Assembly (NCBI GenBank): GCA_023101885.1
Contig: JALPQD010000224.1
Location: forward strand, 1,449,638-1,513,637
Direction: 5' to 3'
Length of the DNA stretch: 64,000 nt
Source: Typhlomys cinereus
Lineage: Eukaryota; Chordata; Mammalia; Rodentia; Platacanthomyidae
The position numbers and the translations under genes are program-made. Below the pieces are notes generated by a model. That model ran no database searches. It saw nothing but the letters and a program-made list of their open reading frames with translations, and was not told where the DNA came from. Below are positions 1 to 11,369 of this stretch, piece after piece; positions within the stretch are counted from its first letter, which is position 1; the number at the start of each line of letters is the position of its first letter.

Positions 1-90
1 TTATGACTCAATCTCTCCCTTGTAAGGACAGAAAATAAAAATGCATGTGTTTATCATTGGAAAAAAAAAAAGAAAGAAAGAAAGAGACGC

Positions 91-237
91 CATTGTGGCG
101 TCCCATTCCCTTCCTCTTTCTCTATCCCTAATACCTGGGAAGCCGCTGTTGTTTTTTTACATGAAACTTGGGTTCCAAACTCAAGTCCTTCTGCTTGTGA
201 GACAGAGTCTTAACCCCTGAGCCACCTCTCCAACTCA
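91..237 (-). mobile_element. B2-like tRNA SINE, 5' part, antisense
   Basis: Read on the minus strand, the right end begins with the tRNA-like head (GAGAGGTGGCTCAGGGGTTA) followed by the B-box-like segment and an internal A-rich linker. The body is poorly preserved. This is the same family as the copies at 8229, 9652, 26428 and 27402. Confidence 0.7.
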
Positions 238-2295
238 TGTTATAAAGATTTAAAGAAACAGAAAAAAAATTTAAATTCTCAAAGAGACAGCAAATTATAT
301 AGCAAAATCAATAAAGTGCTTCAATTGTGCTGTTGAAGGCTAGAGTAATACAGCAAGCACAGAGATAGATTACAAATATTATTATGCAATCGATCAACCT
401 AGTCTCTTGGAACCTGTGACTGGCACAATGCCTTCCCAGACTGTTTTACCTCTAAAACTCACTCAACTAGGTAAGTCAGAACATCATTGACCAAACCTAT
501 ATAATATTAGTTACCTTGGAACCATCAGACACCAGCACCAAATAGTTCAGGTAATTGGCACATCTTGGTATAGTCTAACTTGTTCAAGTCATGTCAGCTT
601 GTTTCTAAGTACAGCCCCAGAGTTCTCTCACTCTAGCAATGAAGAGTTCTATGATGCGGATGAATTCCATCAATGTGGCTTGTTCTTGAAATGCTTAGTA
701 GAATTTCTGAATCTTCCTTAGTCTTAACATAGCTCAGCCTGGAAATAACCTAAAAGTCCAGATCATGTGGAGCCACTGAATCTGTCCATGTCCAGCGTGG
801 AGCAACTGAGTCACAGTGACCACAGAGATGATGACAGGGACAGATCAGCAGTACAGCACTAGAGTTTGTCGTGCCTCTTGTCACGGGCTAGGCACTGATG
901 GATCTTACTAAGATTGCTCTTCCAACTTGTGTTCTTGAAAGATGATCTCTTTTAGAAATGCGTGCAGATGTTTTCGTACATCTGGACTAGTTTGTGAGCA
1001 TTGGTGGCCAGAAAGATCCCAGGAATCAAATAGGTCCCATTTGTCAATGGGACCTCTCATTTTTTCCATACATTTTCCATTAGTGAAAATTCATACAGTC
1101 CCATTTGGAGTGAGATTTTTCAGTGTCACTGAACATTACTAAATGATACTGAAAAGAACAAAACTAGATTCAGAACTACAACTACTGAGGTTTGTTTTTT
1201 TTTTTTTTTAAAGAAACAATAGGTCATTTGTACTAGGTATTTTAACAAGATGATAGATTTCAGTGCTCATATCTGGACCAAATCAAAATTCCTTGGGATG
1301 TCAATGGGGGTGTACAGCATAGGGAAGGGTTGTGGCTCGATGATTAATATTGCATTCTTACATTCCTTAATAGCTGTGGAAGGTCTGTCTTCACAGTGCC
1401 CTGGGTGGAATTAAGGAGAAAATGTCATATTAATTGCTCAAAATGGGTTATAGTACAAACATTGTCTTCCACAATAAACCATTCTATGGAGGAAAGATGC
1501 AAAGAATTAGCGCTGAGGTTTTTTTTTTTTTCCCAAATGAAAAGAAGCCTTTTCTCAGTTGAAGGGGGATAGAATGGTGTGATGTAGGCAAAATATGCCA
1601 TTAGGGAAACTGCATTTTTGTAGGCACCAAAAAGTTGCTTTTAATTAAGAAGAAAGTTGTACTTTGGAAGATGAGAACAAGTGTGAATCCTGCAGACTCT
1701 AGGAGGGTGCCACTTTCACTTTAAAAATCAGGGTCAGTGATGTTGATGAAGTCATTGAAGGAAATCACAGAACTAAAGAACAGAAGTCTGAGAAAAGAAG
1801 AAAAGGAAGGTCAGTAGGAAACAAGGTTATTCCATGAAGATGAAGAATAGTGGGTTTATAATGTACCAGCCATCAGTCAATCATCACTGAAATGTGTTGA
1901 TATTGTGAAACATCCCACAGAGAAATGCATCATGGGTTCTGTATATACATAGATTTACACTCATATACATGTAGAGCATAGGCGTATACTCATATTTGTG
2001 CATACATATGTATGCGTATACTTTATATGTATGTATATTATGTATTATATCAGATGTAAGTGTTTCATAGATACTCCCTTCTACTGTAAATTAAGTTTCC
2101 TTAGAGTTTTAGAAATTAGTATATCATATTAGAAAATCAAGTGTTAGGAAATTTCATGGTTTCACCTACAATAACTTTCATTTTGAACTTCATTTTATTT
2201 AATAACCTTTACTTTGAAATTGGACCATTATTAAATTATATCTAAATCTAGATTGCAATTTAATTATATTCTGTGCTCCTTAAGAAAGAAATGGT
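238..2295. other. Gene-free AT-rich stretch
   Basis: Non-repetitive intergenic DNA with two short poly(T) runs (near 1195 and 1520). AT-rich stretches with ATGTATGTATA-like motifs lie around 1930-2060. The only open frame over 60 codons (942-1142) has no recognisable content. I see no gene, RNA or clear repeat family. Confidence 0.5.
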
Positions 2296-2590
2296 AAATG
2301 GATTGGGAAATTGGTTCAGTCAGTAAAGTGCTTCCCTTGCAAACACAAAGATCTGACTTTGATTTCCCAGAACCCACAGAAAGATGATAGCACGTGATTC
2401 TAATCCCAGAGCTGGGGAGACTGGAAACAAGAGAGAACCTACAGCTCACTGGCCAGTCAGTCTAGCCTAACTGTTGAGCTTCAGGTCAATGAGAGAGGTG
2501 AGTCACCATATATACACGAACACACATATATGAGTACCCACACACATACCACATGCATCTGAACACACACATACACATGCTTGCATATGC
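2296..2590 (+). mobile_element. B4-like SINE
   Basis: The head (TTGGTTCAGTCAGTAAAGTG) is followed by CTTGCAAACACAAAGATCTG, a CCCAGAACCCA segment, then a B1-like AATCCCAGAGCTGGGGAGAC and GGCCAGTCAGTCTAGCCTAA. This head-plus-B1 order is the B4 structure of mouse-like rodents. A degenerate (CA)-rich tail follows. Confidence 0.75.
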
Positions 2591-3411
2591 TTTAAAAAAA
2601 TGGGACTCGCTAAACATAAAAATAGCAGAAAATGTGTATGAACTGAGTATTATTTCAGAATGAATCTCCACAAATGATTTCCACCAAGGTCAGTGATCCA
2701 ATCCCAACTCTAACCATGCAGAAATTTTATTTTATACACTAGCCTGGAAATCAAAGGCTGTACAGGCATGAAGCTATGTCACATTCCCACTGGATTTACC
2801 TGTGGCCAGCACATCGAGTATAACAGTAGGACAAAGCTGCCTATAGAAGCCATTTCCCCTGGTTTGGTGTGACCTCTTAGTAGCTCAGACCTCCGAGCGA
2901 ATTTTCCCAGGAGAAAAGTGCAGAATGTGTGATGTTCTTACTGGAATCATTAAGAAGCCATGCTGGCAGCTTTAGATACTCCTCAGTGACTCAAAGTTAC
3001 AGACGGTAAGATGAGAACATTTGAGGGCCATGACTGTGCTGTAGGAAGGGGCTCACTTCTTGTTCCCTTTCTGTGGGACACTCACCTCCTGCCTTCTGTG
3101 CTTAACATTCAAGCATGAGCCTCCCTCTTCCGACTTTATAAACTCCCAAATACATTAATGGACAACAATTGTATTTTAAACCAACTTGCTAAGGATACTT
3201 TACATTTGCACTGATGAAGCAGAATACCACCTCTAAATATGTAAATAATGAACCACGGTCCTAGTGTTAAGAGAAAGAGAGAAAGAAGTTTTTTTAATAT
3301 TGAAATAATACATGGACTCCTGAACATGCCATTTCCTGATTTATTGACTTCTTATGGGCATTTTAACATAAGTTATATTTTTCTCCAGATTTTTTTTGTG
3401 GCTACCTATTG

Positions 3412-3775
3412 TCATAGTTAGCCACAGGTGTCAACTTGGCAGTTGAGGATTTGAGCTCTAGGCACATTTGTGGAGAATTAGTGGTTGGATTAAACCCAGA
3501 GCAAACCTGCAGGAGATTGTCTGGTTAATGGTGAAGGCCCAGCCTATGGTGGGAGGGATTAGGCCCTGGAATAAAATACAGAGAGCTGGTTGAGAGAGTT
3601 GGCATCCTTGTGTACACTTGGCCAGACATGCTGGCCTAGCAAGTAAGGATTGTCCCTCCTTCAGCTGCTATGTAGATATGGTGTGGCCAGTTCCCTTGGT
3701 CCTGATGTCGATGTGAACTCTCCTGTCAAGCTGAATTGATAACTGTAACCAGAAAAATAAACCCCTTGTTCCCTG
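3412..3775 (+). repeat. Tandem 364-bp dispersed-repeat unit, copy 1
   Basis: Begins TGTCATAGTTAGCCACAGG and ends AAATAAACCCCTTGTTCCC. It contains GGTGTCAACTTG and AAGGCCCAGCCTATG, hallmarks of a very common rodent interspersed repeat whose 3' part reads CCAAAATAAA..., probably an LTR- or L1-derived family. It is directly followed by a second copy in the same orientation. Confidence 0.7.
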
Positions 3776-4140
3776 TCATAGTTGGGCACAGGTGTCAACT
3801 TGATGGTTGCGGTTTTGGGGTCTGGGCACATTTGTAGAGAATTATGGTTGAGTTAAGCCCAGAGAGAACCTGAAGGAGATGGTCTGGCTGATAGGGAAGG
3901 CCCAGCCTATGTTAGGCCCTGGAATAAATCACAGAGAGCTGGTTGAAGAAGGCGACATCCTTCTGTTCACTTGGTCAGACATGCTAGTCTGGCAAGTAAG
4001 GATCGTTCCCTCTCTCAGCCATTACGTAGAGATGGTATGGCCACCTTCCTCGGCCCTAGTGTTGATGCATGTTGTCCCATCAGGCTGGACTGAGAACTGT
4101 AACTGAACCGTTGTAAGGAAATAAACCCCTTGTTCCCTTA
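3776..4140 (+). repeat. Tandem 364-bp dispersed-repeat unit, copy 2
   Basis: Same order and landmarks as copy 1 (TGTCATAGTTGGGCACAGG at the start, AAATAAACCCCTTGTTCCC at the end), but with small deletions in the GGGAGGGATTAGG region. The two copies abut with no spacer. After copy 2 a shorter duplication of about 53 bases (from TTAAGCCGTTTGATGG to 4240) suggests unequal exchange or slippage. Confidence 0.7.
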
Positions 4141-4639
4141 AGCCGTTTGATGGTCATTTATCAGCAACCATGCAGGCAAGCTGCAACATTCCCTTAAGCT
4201 GTTCGATGGTGATTTGTCAGCAACCACGCAGGCTATTTAGAATTTTTGTTTCTATTCAGACATTGGAAAGATGACATAGAAGTCACAGCATTACAAACTC
4301 ACAAAAAAAATTTGGAGGTAAATAAAACTTCTTTGTTCGTTGATGCAGCAGTAGTTTTGCTGTTGTAGATTAAATATAATAGAACTCACCACTTCATATT
4401 TGTTAGAATGGCTACTTTTAAAAGAATAGGAAAGGTAAGTGTTAGAGAAGATGTGGGCTAGTTGGAAATCTTGTATATTCCTGGTGTGGATGGAAAGGGC
4501 ATTTGCTATGACAAAGTGTGGGGGGCGCCTCAAACAATTACAGGTGGAATTGCCTCATCATCTATGTATTGCAGTTCTTGATGAATAAACAAAAGAACTC
4601 AACGTAGATTCTCAAAGAAGTATTTGTATTTTTTAATTC

Positions 4640-4815
4640 TTTTAGAGTTCCATATAGTAAAACAATAAACATATGATATTTTCACCTTTTCCCTAATCCC
4701 ATCCCCTCTCCTTTTCCCATTATAGCCCTTCTTCTTCCCCGCCAGCCCCCACTCCTATTTTCATGCCCTTTCCCATGTGGCCACTGAGTTTAACTTCAAA
4801 ACCCATGTCAAGATC
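4640..4815 (-). repeat. Probable antisense L1 3' UTR fragment
   Basis: A C/T-rich run (CCCATCCCCTCTCCTTTTCCC) resembles the reverse complement of the polypurine tract near the end of rodent L1 elements. Boundaries are uncertain, and it merges into the (GT)n and SINE to its right. Confidence 0.4.
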
Positions 4816-4827
4816 AGAGCAGAACAT

Positions 4828-4830
4828 TGT

Positions 4831-4864
<34 letters not shown>

Positions 4865-5035
4865 CTGTGTGTGTCTGTGTGTGTCTGTGTGTCGGAGGAC
4901 ACTGTGTCCCTGTGGAGAACCAAGGGTGACTATGGGAATCATCCTGGATTGCTTCTACACGGAACCTGGGATCCAAACTAAGGTCCTTCTGCTTGTGAGG
5001 CAAAGTCTTAATCCCTGAGCCATCTCTCCAGCCCC
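4828..5035 (-). mobile_element. B2-like SINE, antisense, with (GT)n tail
   Basis: A (GT)n tract with GTGTCT interruptions at 4828-4892 is the reverse complement of the SINE's CA tail. It is followed by GAACCAAGGGTGAC, a GAATCATCCTGGATT body and the head ending GAGCCATCTCTCCAGCCCC at 5035. The middle of the body is deleted. Confidence 0.85.
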
Positions 5036-5299
5036 AGAGCAGAATTTTCTAGGCCCCACTAGAAAGTAGGAGTCTTACACTCTGGTGACTAAGAGTGGGG
5101 CCTTGACCTTGGGAGGAGCAGAGTGCGGATGGTATGACTTGTGCAGAACAAAGCCTGGTTCCTGTTGGCATAAGATCGAGCACTAAGTGAAGCATGAATC
5201 GTCTATCAATGGGCATACCGTTAGGGAAGCATCTTCAGCATTAACCCTCAGTAGTCTCTTAGGGAGGTATTGGGCCTCTTGAGATTTAAAGAGGTATTT

Positions 5300-5535
5300 T
5301 TACACTATGTTTGTTGCAGCATTAGTCAACAACAGCCCAAAAACTTGGAAACAATAAACTCTCCATCAACAATGGATAGACAAGAAAATGTGCTACGTGC
5401 ATAAAATGGAATATTGTTCAACCTTAAAAAGAGATGGAATTATGGCAGATTACTACTACTGCATGGATAAATATTGAGAAATTGTTCTGAGATAAGCCAA
5501 TCATATTTTACATGTATGAAATTGTCAAAGAACAA
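5300..5535 (+). mobile_element. Old L1 3' ORF2 fragment
   Basis: AACTTGGAAACAATAAACTC, CAATGGATAGACAAGAAAAT and GGAATATTGTTCAACCTTAA follow the well-known end of LINE-1 ORF2 and start of its 3' UTR. The divergence points to an old insertion; no usable reading frame remains. Confidence 0.7.
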
Positions 5536-6480
5536 AATTCATCAATAAAGAAAAGTGAGGAAAAGAGACTAATTTTAATGAAGCATACTTACATAAGTTA
5601 GGAAAAGTTATGATTTAAGAATAAATATAACATGGCGTTTTCTACCCACACACAAATGAAACTATGCACACACATTCATACCCATGAAAATGGAAAAGGA
5701 AAAAGAAATACAACCTTCTTTAGGTTGCACCATGAGTGACTGATGGAGACCAGCTTTAAGCCTACACGATCTGATTCCTTCCCTCCACCACATGCAAGAG
5801 AGTGACTTTGGCATCTGCAGACAGAGGGAACGAGCGTACACCAACATGACTATGCTCCATCTTCTAATCGTCTTTCTATTCTGCCTTCTGGTTTGCCAGG
5901 AGCACCCTGGGGTATGATGTTAAAACAGTCCTACAAGGATGAGCGATATAGGGTGGGCCGGGAAACTACATTTGTTTTGTCTGATGAGTCATCTTTGTCT
6001 TCTGTCTGGTAAAGACAAAGTTGTTTGGTCTCACCGTGGCCCTGAGAGGTATTTAAGGTGGTATCCAGAGATATCTTGAGTTGGTCATCTTTGTCTGACT
6101 ATAAAAATAAAACCAAATAGCATGCTGCAGGTACCAGCCCACAGGGTGAGCATATGGCAATGGGAGGTATCAAATGAGGGACAGGAAGTACCCTAACCAC
6201 CTTAGTGTAATGTCTTCCCTCTGTGTCTGTCAGACACATGCCCCCCGGAAGCACTGGGAAGACCATCCTGCATCCAGCCACTTCCCTACTCCTTGAGAAA
6301 TCTTAGAAAAATTAAAAGTTACAAACCACATTGTCTCACTCCCTTTTGCTTCCCTTTCGTTCTGGCTTGTGGGTCTCCAGACTCCCTCTTCACCATACAG
6401 AGGCCTCAGAATCCCCTGCCCTGCCCCACGTCTCCATCTCTGCATGAGCTCACTTCTCCCACCAGTTCCCCAAGTCAGTG
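5536..6480. other. Gene-free non-repetitive stretch
   Basis: Several overlapping 60-80 codon frames on both strands here are unrelated to any protein I recognise. I see no promoter, RNA gene or clear repeat. Confidence 0.45.
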
Positions 6481-6499
6481 GTTTCCTATGGGCAGTGCT

Positions 6500-6980
6500 A
6501 TTAACCAGGCACTATTTTCAAAGGTTCTTGAGATACATTAATAAACAAAACAGATGAAGATTTCGGATCTTTCAGAGTTTGCTTTCTAGCAGGGTTATAT
6601 AGGATATAAACACAATACAGTATGATGGAGTAAATTATTTAGCGTGTCAGAAGATAATTAATTCTCTCTGAACAGGGGATGAAACTGATAAGGGAAGAAG
6701 AGGCATGGGGGAAAAGGAAGAGATATGTGGCAAGAAGAGATGATACTGGGCAAAGAGTGAGCAAAGACTCGAGGTTACTGAGAGCATGAACCAGATGAAA
6801 GCAAAATAAAAACATTTCAAGAGGAGGCAAGAGCCAGCACAGACTAAGGGGTGCGAAGGGCTTGAGGAGTTGTAAGGAAGTAGCATGCTGGAAGAGAGTG
6901 AGAGAATGAGTGGCAGGGATGGAGGAGGTGGTGAGAGATGAGGTCAGCAAAAGCATATGTCACAGGGTAAGAGCTTTGGG
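6500..6980 (+). mobile_element. L2 (LINE-2) 3' fragment
   Basis: AATAAACAAAACAGATGAAG near 6540, TCTAGCAGGGTTATATAGG, AGTATGATGGAG, GGCAAAGAGTGAGCAAAGAC and finally GAGAGATGAGGTCAGC near 6935 follow the L2 3' end in order. It is an old pan-mammalian repeat, strongly diverged. Confidence 0.65.
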
Positions 6981-7295
6981 TGCTCCTCCAAGTGAAGCGA
7001 GATCCAAGTGATGGGCGAATACCACTGGGCCACGAATGTAATGAATCTAGACGGTACATTTCTCCTCTTTTGTTGGGCCCCACCAGGATTTGCCCCAGGG
7101 CATGACCGAGCACCTGGAACTAAAGATGGCACCGAGGGCTAGTGTCCTGGGCGTTACCCTGATCACATTACAGGGAGCCCTAATGGGCTTCCAGATACTG
7201 ACCTGCCCTCTGTGCTGAGTGACATTGGACTTCACCTGTGGTACCTGAAGGTTGTGTTGACCTTGGACACAATTGGGTGCCCATTTGGCACCTTG
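6981..7295. other. Unassigned stretch
   Basis: No repeat family or gene recognised. It ends at a 22-base poly(T) run (7296-7317) followed by a short G/C-rich segment to about 7460. Confidence 0.4.
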
Positions 7296-7539
7296 TGTTT
7301 TTTTTTTTTTTTTTTTTGTCTATAGAAGCTGCTTCGTTTCCCCGAATAAACCGAGATCTGCTTCTGACAATCTACCCGTCCCCTGGCCGAGTCTCTGGGG
7401 GATTGAGGCGGAGGCAGGACGGCCGGAACCTGCCTTTCTTCGTCCTCACAGCCAGGAGCTGTGCAATCGTGTGAATGAGTGTGTGAGTGGGTGTGGAGAC
7501 ATGCCACGCTGTGGGTAGTGGACTCTACACTCTTTGTTA

Positions 7540-7716
7540 AGTTTTTATTTATTAGGGAGAGGCACATACATACATGTATATATGGCACATGAATGGAGGT
7601 CAGAGGACAATTTCCAGAAACAGTTATTTCCTTCCACCATGTGGGCTTCCAGGGACCCAACTCAGGTCTCCAGGTCTGCAACAGGTGCCTTATCACTCAA
7701 CTATCTCACTGGTCCT
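7540..7716 (-). mobile_element. B-type tRNA SINE, antisense
   Basis: TCAGAGGACAATTTCCAGAA, CCTTCCACCATGTGGGC, CCAACTCAGGTC and CAACTATCTCACTGGTCC are, in antisense, the 3' to 5' order of a common rodent B3/B4-type SINE. A (TA/CA)-rich remnant precedes it. Confidence 0.65.
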
Positions 7717-7830
7717 ATTTCTCCTCTTTTAGAGAGCTTGTGTAGAATTTGGAAGAGAGTTCTGTTTGAAAATGCTTGCCGCACTGGCATAAGGACCTGA
7801 GTTGGATTCCTAAAACCTAAGTTTTTTGTT

Positions 7831-8227
7831 AAAAAAAAAAAAAAGGAAAGAAAGAAAGAAAGAAAAGAAAAGAGAAGAGGGGAGGGGAAGGAAGAGGAAG
7901 AGAAGAAAGGGGAGTGGAGGGGAAAGAGAAAGAGAAAGGGAAGGGAAGGGAGTGGAGGGGAAAGAGAAAGAGGAAGGGAAGGGAAGGGAAGGGAAGGGGA
8001 GGGAAGGGAAGGGAAGGGAAGGGGAGGGAAGGGAAGGGAAGGGGAGGGGAGGGGAGGGGAGGGGAGGGGAGGGGAGGGGAGGGGAGGGGAAGGGAAGGGA
8101 AGGGAAGGGAGGGGAGGGGAGGGAAGGGAGGGGAGGGGAGGGGAGGGGAGGGGAAGGGAAGGGAAGGGAAGGGAGGGGAGGGGAGGGGAAGGGAAGGGAA
8201 GGGAAGGGAAGGAAGAAAAAAGAAAAG
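7831..8227. repeat. Purine tract, GGGAA/GGGGA satellite-like array
   Basis: About 400 bases are almost pure A/G (only two T, both in GAGTGGAGG). It begins as A(14) and GAAA repeats, then becomes GGGAA and GGGGA pentamers. The segment 8041-8090 holds ten or more consecutive GGGGA units, enough for G-quadruplexes; the strand asymmetry also favours triplex (H-DNA). The long open frames over it on both strands are artefacts of the repeat. Confidence 0.9.
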
Positions 8228-8228
8228 C

Positions 8229-8487
8229 AGGCTGGAGAGATGGCTCAGGGGTTAAGATGGTTCTGTCTCGAAAGCAGAAGGACCTGAGTTCAGATCCTAG
8301 ATCCCACATTAAAAAAAAAAAAAAAAAACAGGCAGAAAGGGTGAAAAGGTGGCAGCCTACATGCCTGGCCCTGGTGGGAGGAGCCTGAGAAAACCCAGAG
8401 CGAAGATAAAAGGAGGTAAACACAACCCAGAAGCAATCCAGGCTGAAGTCACCCTTGGTCCTCCACAGGGACACACAATGTCCTCTG

Positions 8488-8539
<52 letters not shown>

Positions 8540-8577
8540 ACACACACACACACATACACACACACACACACACACAT
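8229..8577 (+). mobile_element. B2-like SINE, full length, with internal poly(A) and (CA)n tail
   Basis: The head GGCTGGAGAGATGGCTCAGG carries a pol III A-box-like site, and GACCTGAGTTCAGATCC a B-box-like site. Next come an internal A(18) run, then GGCAGCCTAC, GGAGGAGCCTGAG, CAATCCAGGCTGAAGTCACC and CCACAGGGACACACAATG. The tail is (CA)n at 8490-8576. It begins directly at the end of the purine tract. Confidence 0.9.
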
Positions 8578-8587
8578 TTAAGACATT

Positions 8588-8715
8588 TGAACTAGAAAGA
8601 TGGCTTAGAGGTTAAACCTTTGTCTCACAAGCAAAAGACCTGAGTTCGGATTCCAGTCTGCACTTCTAGCGCTGGAAGGCAGAGCTTGCTGAATGAATCC
8701 CCCAGGGGACAGCTG
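8588..8715 (+). mobile_element. B2-like SINE, 5' part
   Basis: A second, truncated copy follows the first head to tail: GAACTAGAAAGATGGCTTAG, CTCACAAGCAAAAGACCTGA, GTCTGCACTTCTAGCGCTGG and GGCAGAGCTTG, then the similarity fades. Confidence 0.8.
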
Positions 8716-9645
8716 ACACACTGGCTCTGTTTCCTACATTAGTAAAGCTTTAGCATCCAGAGTGTAGTAGTCTGGATACACACCATTCTTGGTGATAGGC
8801 AGTGATGATGCTGTTCTTTGGGTCTGGCCTATGCCTGAATGTTTCCTGGAGCTGTGGTCTTAGTTTCCTCCCGTGAACTCTAGTCATAAGGGATGACATC
8901 ACCAAGAGAGTGAGTGGCTTGTAAAGGGACAAGTTAGCATTATCGTAGGAAAAGCTTCACAGGCACTTTGGATAGCAGCATCTTGCTGCTGGAAGGTTGG
9001 CATTGTATGAAGGGACTCACCGGAGACACTGGAAAGTGGGCACCAACATAGGAAGCCTATACTCACTGAGGTACCCAGTCATAACAACCAAAACCATCTC
9101 CAGACTTGAGTGTAGGGGAATATGTTACCTCTCCCACCATGCTCCTTACAAACAATGACATCTTGTCTACTAGTTAACAGACTTTCTTAGACCTTGACTA
9201 GCTAGAGATTCAAGGTATGGAATGCCTGACCACACATCTGCACCTAGATCTGGAAAAGGAAACGATAACCTTCTGTGATTCTAGGGAGTCTGTGTTTCTT
9301 AGCCTTGAAGTAAGGCCAGATGCTGCCTCTCTGTGTTGATAAGGAATCCTTGTCTGCCCTGGTGTGTATTTAACACTGTATCTTGAATATGTGATGTCTG
9401 TGTTTCCTAATAAAAGCAGTCACAGAGCACTGCAAGGTTGTCATAGATTAAACTCCTCTCAAATCCCAGCAAAGGTCACTGGCACAGTAGACACAGTTGA
9501 GAATATTAGTCATGGAGTGACCCAACTTTGTTATGAGTTACTCTTAGTTTATACGCAACTTCAAGAACTATCTATGAGGTTGACATATCCAAGCTTTTGA
9601 AACTGAAACTCCAGAGGTGGGGGAGGAAGACAATAAAAGTGGTCA
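8716..9645. other. Gene-free stretch
   Basis: No gene or repeat recognised. The largest open frame (9364-9600, + strand, 78 codons) shows no motif. Confidence 0.45.
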
Positions 9646-9651
9646 ACAGAG

Positions 9652-9867
9652 GCTGGAGAGATGGCTCAGGGGTTAAGACTCCATCTCACAAGCAGAAGGT
9701 CCTGAGTTTGGATCCCATAAAAATGCCAAGTGGCCACGGTCTACACTTCCAATCTTGGTGAGCAGAGTCTGGGAAATCCCAGAGAGAAGCAAGAAGGAGG
9801 TAAAAGCAGTCCAGGATGATTCCTAATGTCACCCTTGGTTACCCACAGGGACATACAGTGCCCTCTG

Positions 9868-9920
<53 letters not shown>

Positions 9921-9930
9921 AAATAAGTAA
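9652..9930 (+). mobile_element. B2-like SINE, full length
   Basis: Head GGCTGGAGAGATGGCTCAGG, GAAGGTCCTGAGTTTGGATC, an internal CCATAAAAATG linker, GGCCACGGTCTACACTTCC, GTCCAGGATGATTCCTAATG and CCACAGGGACATACAGTGCC, then a (CA)n tail at 9870-9916 and an AAATAAATAA-rich end. One of the best-preserved copies in the window. Confidence 0.9.
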
Positions 9931-9949
9931 AATATTTTAAAAAATAGTC

Positions 9950-10500
9950 AGTAGCTGTTGGCTCTAAACAGGACATCTAAGCCACATCCATACCCACTCC
10001 AAGGCTCAGGGAACATTGAGAAAAAGTGGGTGGTAAGACTGTAAGAGCTTGAAGTGGGATAATAGTGGGCCAGACAGTATCTCCTAGACACAACAAGGAT
10101 GGCCCATGATCTCATGGCAGATATACACTTGCTCAAGAACTGCATGGAAACTCTCCTACCAACATCCACCATGAAATCATAAAGATCTCAAGAAGTTTCA
10201 CAGCTCCCAGAGAGAATGATGAGGATTAATGCTGTAGGGAAGAAAAATGAGATGTTTTCATCAATGGTATATGCACTTATCTATAATACTTGCTGGACAT
10301 GAATCATGTCAGGCATATGTCATCAAAGGCAAACCAGATGAAACACGGTGTGACATGCAATGAAAAGATTTGAAAATAGGAGGGAATTTGACAGGGGGAG
10401 ATAAAGAACTATAAGAGGAAAAGAGGGGGGTTGTGGATTAAGGGGTGCAATTACCATAAATGCATGAATGCAAAACTAAAAAAAAAATAGTAAACGGAAA
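9950..10500 (+). mobile_element. L1 3' UTR, family 1
   Basis: Contains a CCAAGGCTCAGGGAACATTG segment, a middle CATGAATCATGTCAGGC motif, and a G/A-rich end (GAGGGAATTTGACAGGGGGAG ... AGAGGGGGG) followed by A-rich sequence. The 10283-10490 part is repeated at 11100-11310, and more weakly at 48230-48450, showing that it is dispersed. Confidence 0.6.
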
Positions 10501-11090
10501 TAAAAAAATAACTTTCAGAATTCCAGTTAGACGCCATTGACCCTTGCCCCATTGGGTGGCTACATGAATATGTCACACAGATGAAGAACCATTTGATATA
10601 AATCGGGACTGTTTAATGTGTTTAGGAAATCTAACCCTAAAGAAACAATGTTCTCAATGTCTGAAAGGACCATTTATTCCTTGGTCAAAAGGTGAGTTTC
10701 TCCCTTCCTCTCATAAGTGAAATAAGGTCATAGTTGGAAAACACACCTTCCCATTTAGCTCAATAATTAAGTCTTGTCTGGCTGTGGTTATATAAATAGG
10801 TATTCCTCTGTCTGAACGTGAAAATAGCACTTCCCTAACAAAAGCCAAAAGGTTCAGGGCTGAAAAAGATGTTTACTTTTGTGAAAAAGCCTTTTCCTGT
10901 GGGTCTTATTTCAGGATTGGGTAGGTGTTCCTCTAGGGGTAGACAAGTATATAAGGCTCAGAGGAAAACCTGTAGGAGGAAGACAAACCTGCAGGAAGCT
11001 AAGAGGAGCCAACGAGTGACAGGCGCAGCAGTCATGGGTCATCAGAACACGTGTATGATAGTTCGCATCTTCTCTTTTGAAAAGTGGGGG
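10501..11090. other. Gene-free stretch
   Basis: A/T-rich with no recognised element; a 99-codon frame begins at 10869 and runs through the next L1 fragment, so it is not a gene. Confidence 0.4.
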
Positions 11091-11315
11091 TCAGTCTGCT
11101 TTCCTCTGATCTATAACACTTGCTGGAGCATGAATCATGCCAGGCATATGTCATTAAAGAGAAACTAGATGAAACACTGTGGGTCATGCAAGCGAAAAAA
11201 CTTGAAAATAGGAGGGCATCGAAAAGGGGGGATGTGACTGGAGACTAAGGGGTGAAAATATCATAAATTCACTATACTCATGTATGCAATACTAAAAATG
11301 AACAAGGAAAAGTGG
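11091..11315 (+). mobile_element. L1 3' UTR, family 1, second copy
   Basis: Parallel to 10283-10490: AACACTTGCTGGAGCATGAA, GCCAGGCATATGTCATTAAA, GAAAATAGGAGGGCATCG, then a short G-rich tract and a TAAATTCACTATACTCATG end. Confidence 0.65.
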
Positions 11316-11369
11316 GGATCATGTTAAAATGGTGGTGATGAGTCAGAATCTTGTCTTTGAGAACATTTT

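Noticed and set aside
5300..5535. Candidate functional reverse-transcriptase end
   Set aside because: Only a short, diverged L1 ORF2 terminus with stops; not a coding gene.
7232..7696. 154-codon minus-strand frame
   Set aside because: Crosses a poly(T) run and an antisense SINE; no recognisable protein.
7826..8287. 153-codon plus-strand Glu/Gly/Lys/Arg frame
   Set aside because: Translation of the GGGAA/GGGGA array.
7701..8573. 290-codon minus-strand open frame rich in Pro/Leu/Ser
   Set aside because: It runs through a CA microsatellite, a SINE and the purine tract; the composition is an artefact of repeats.
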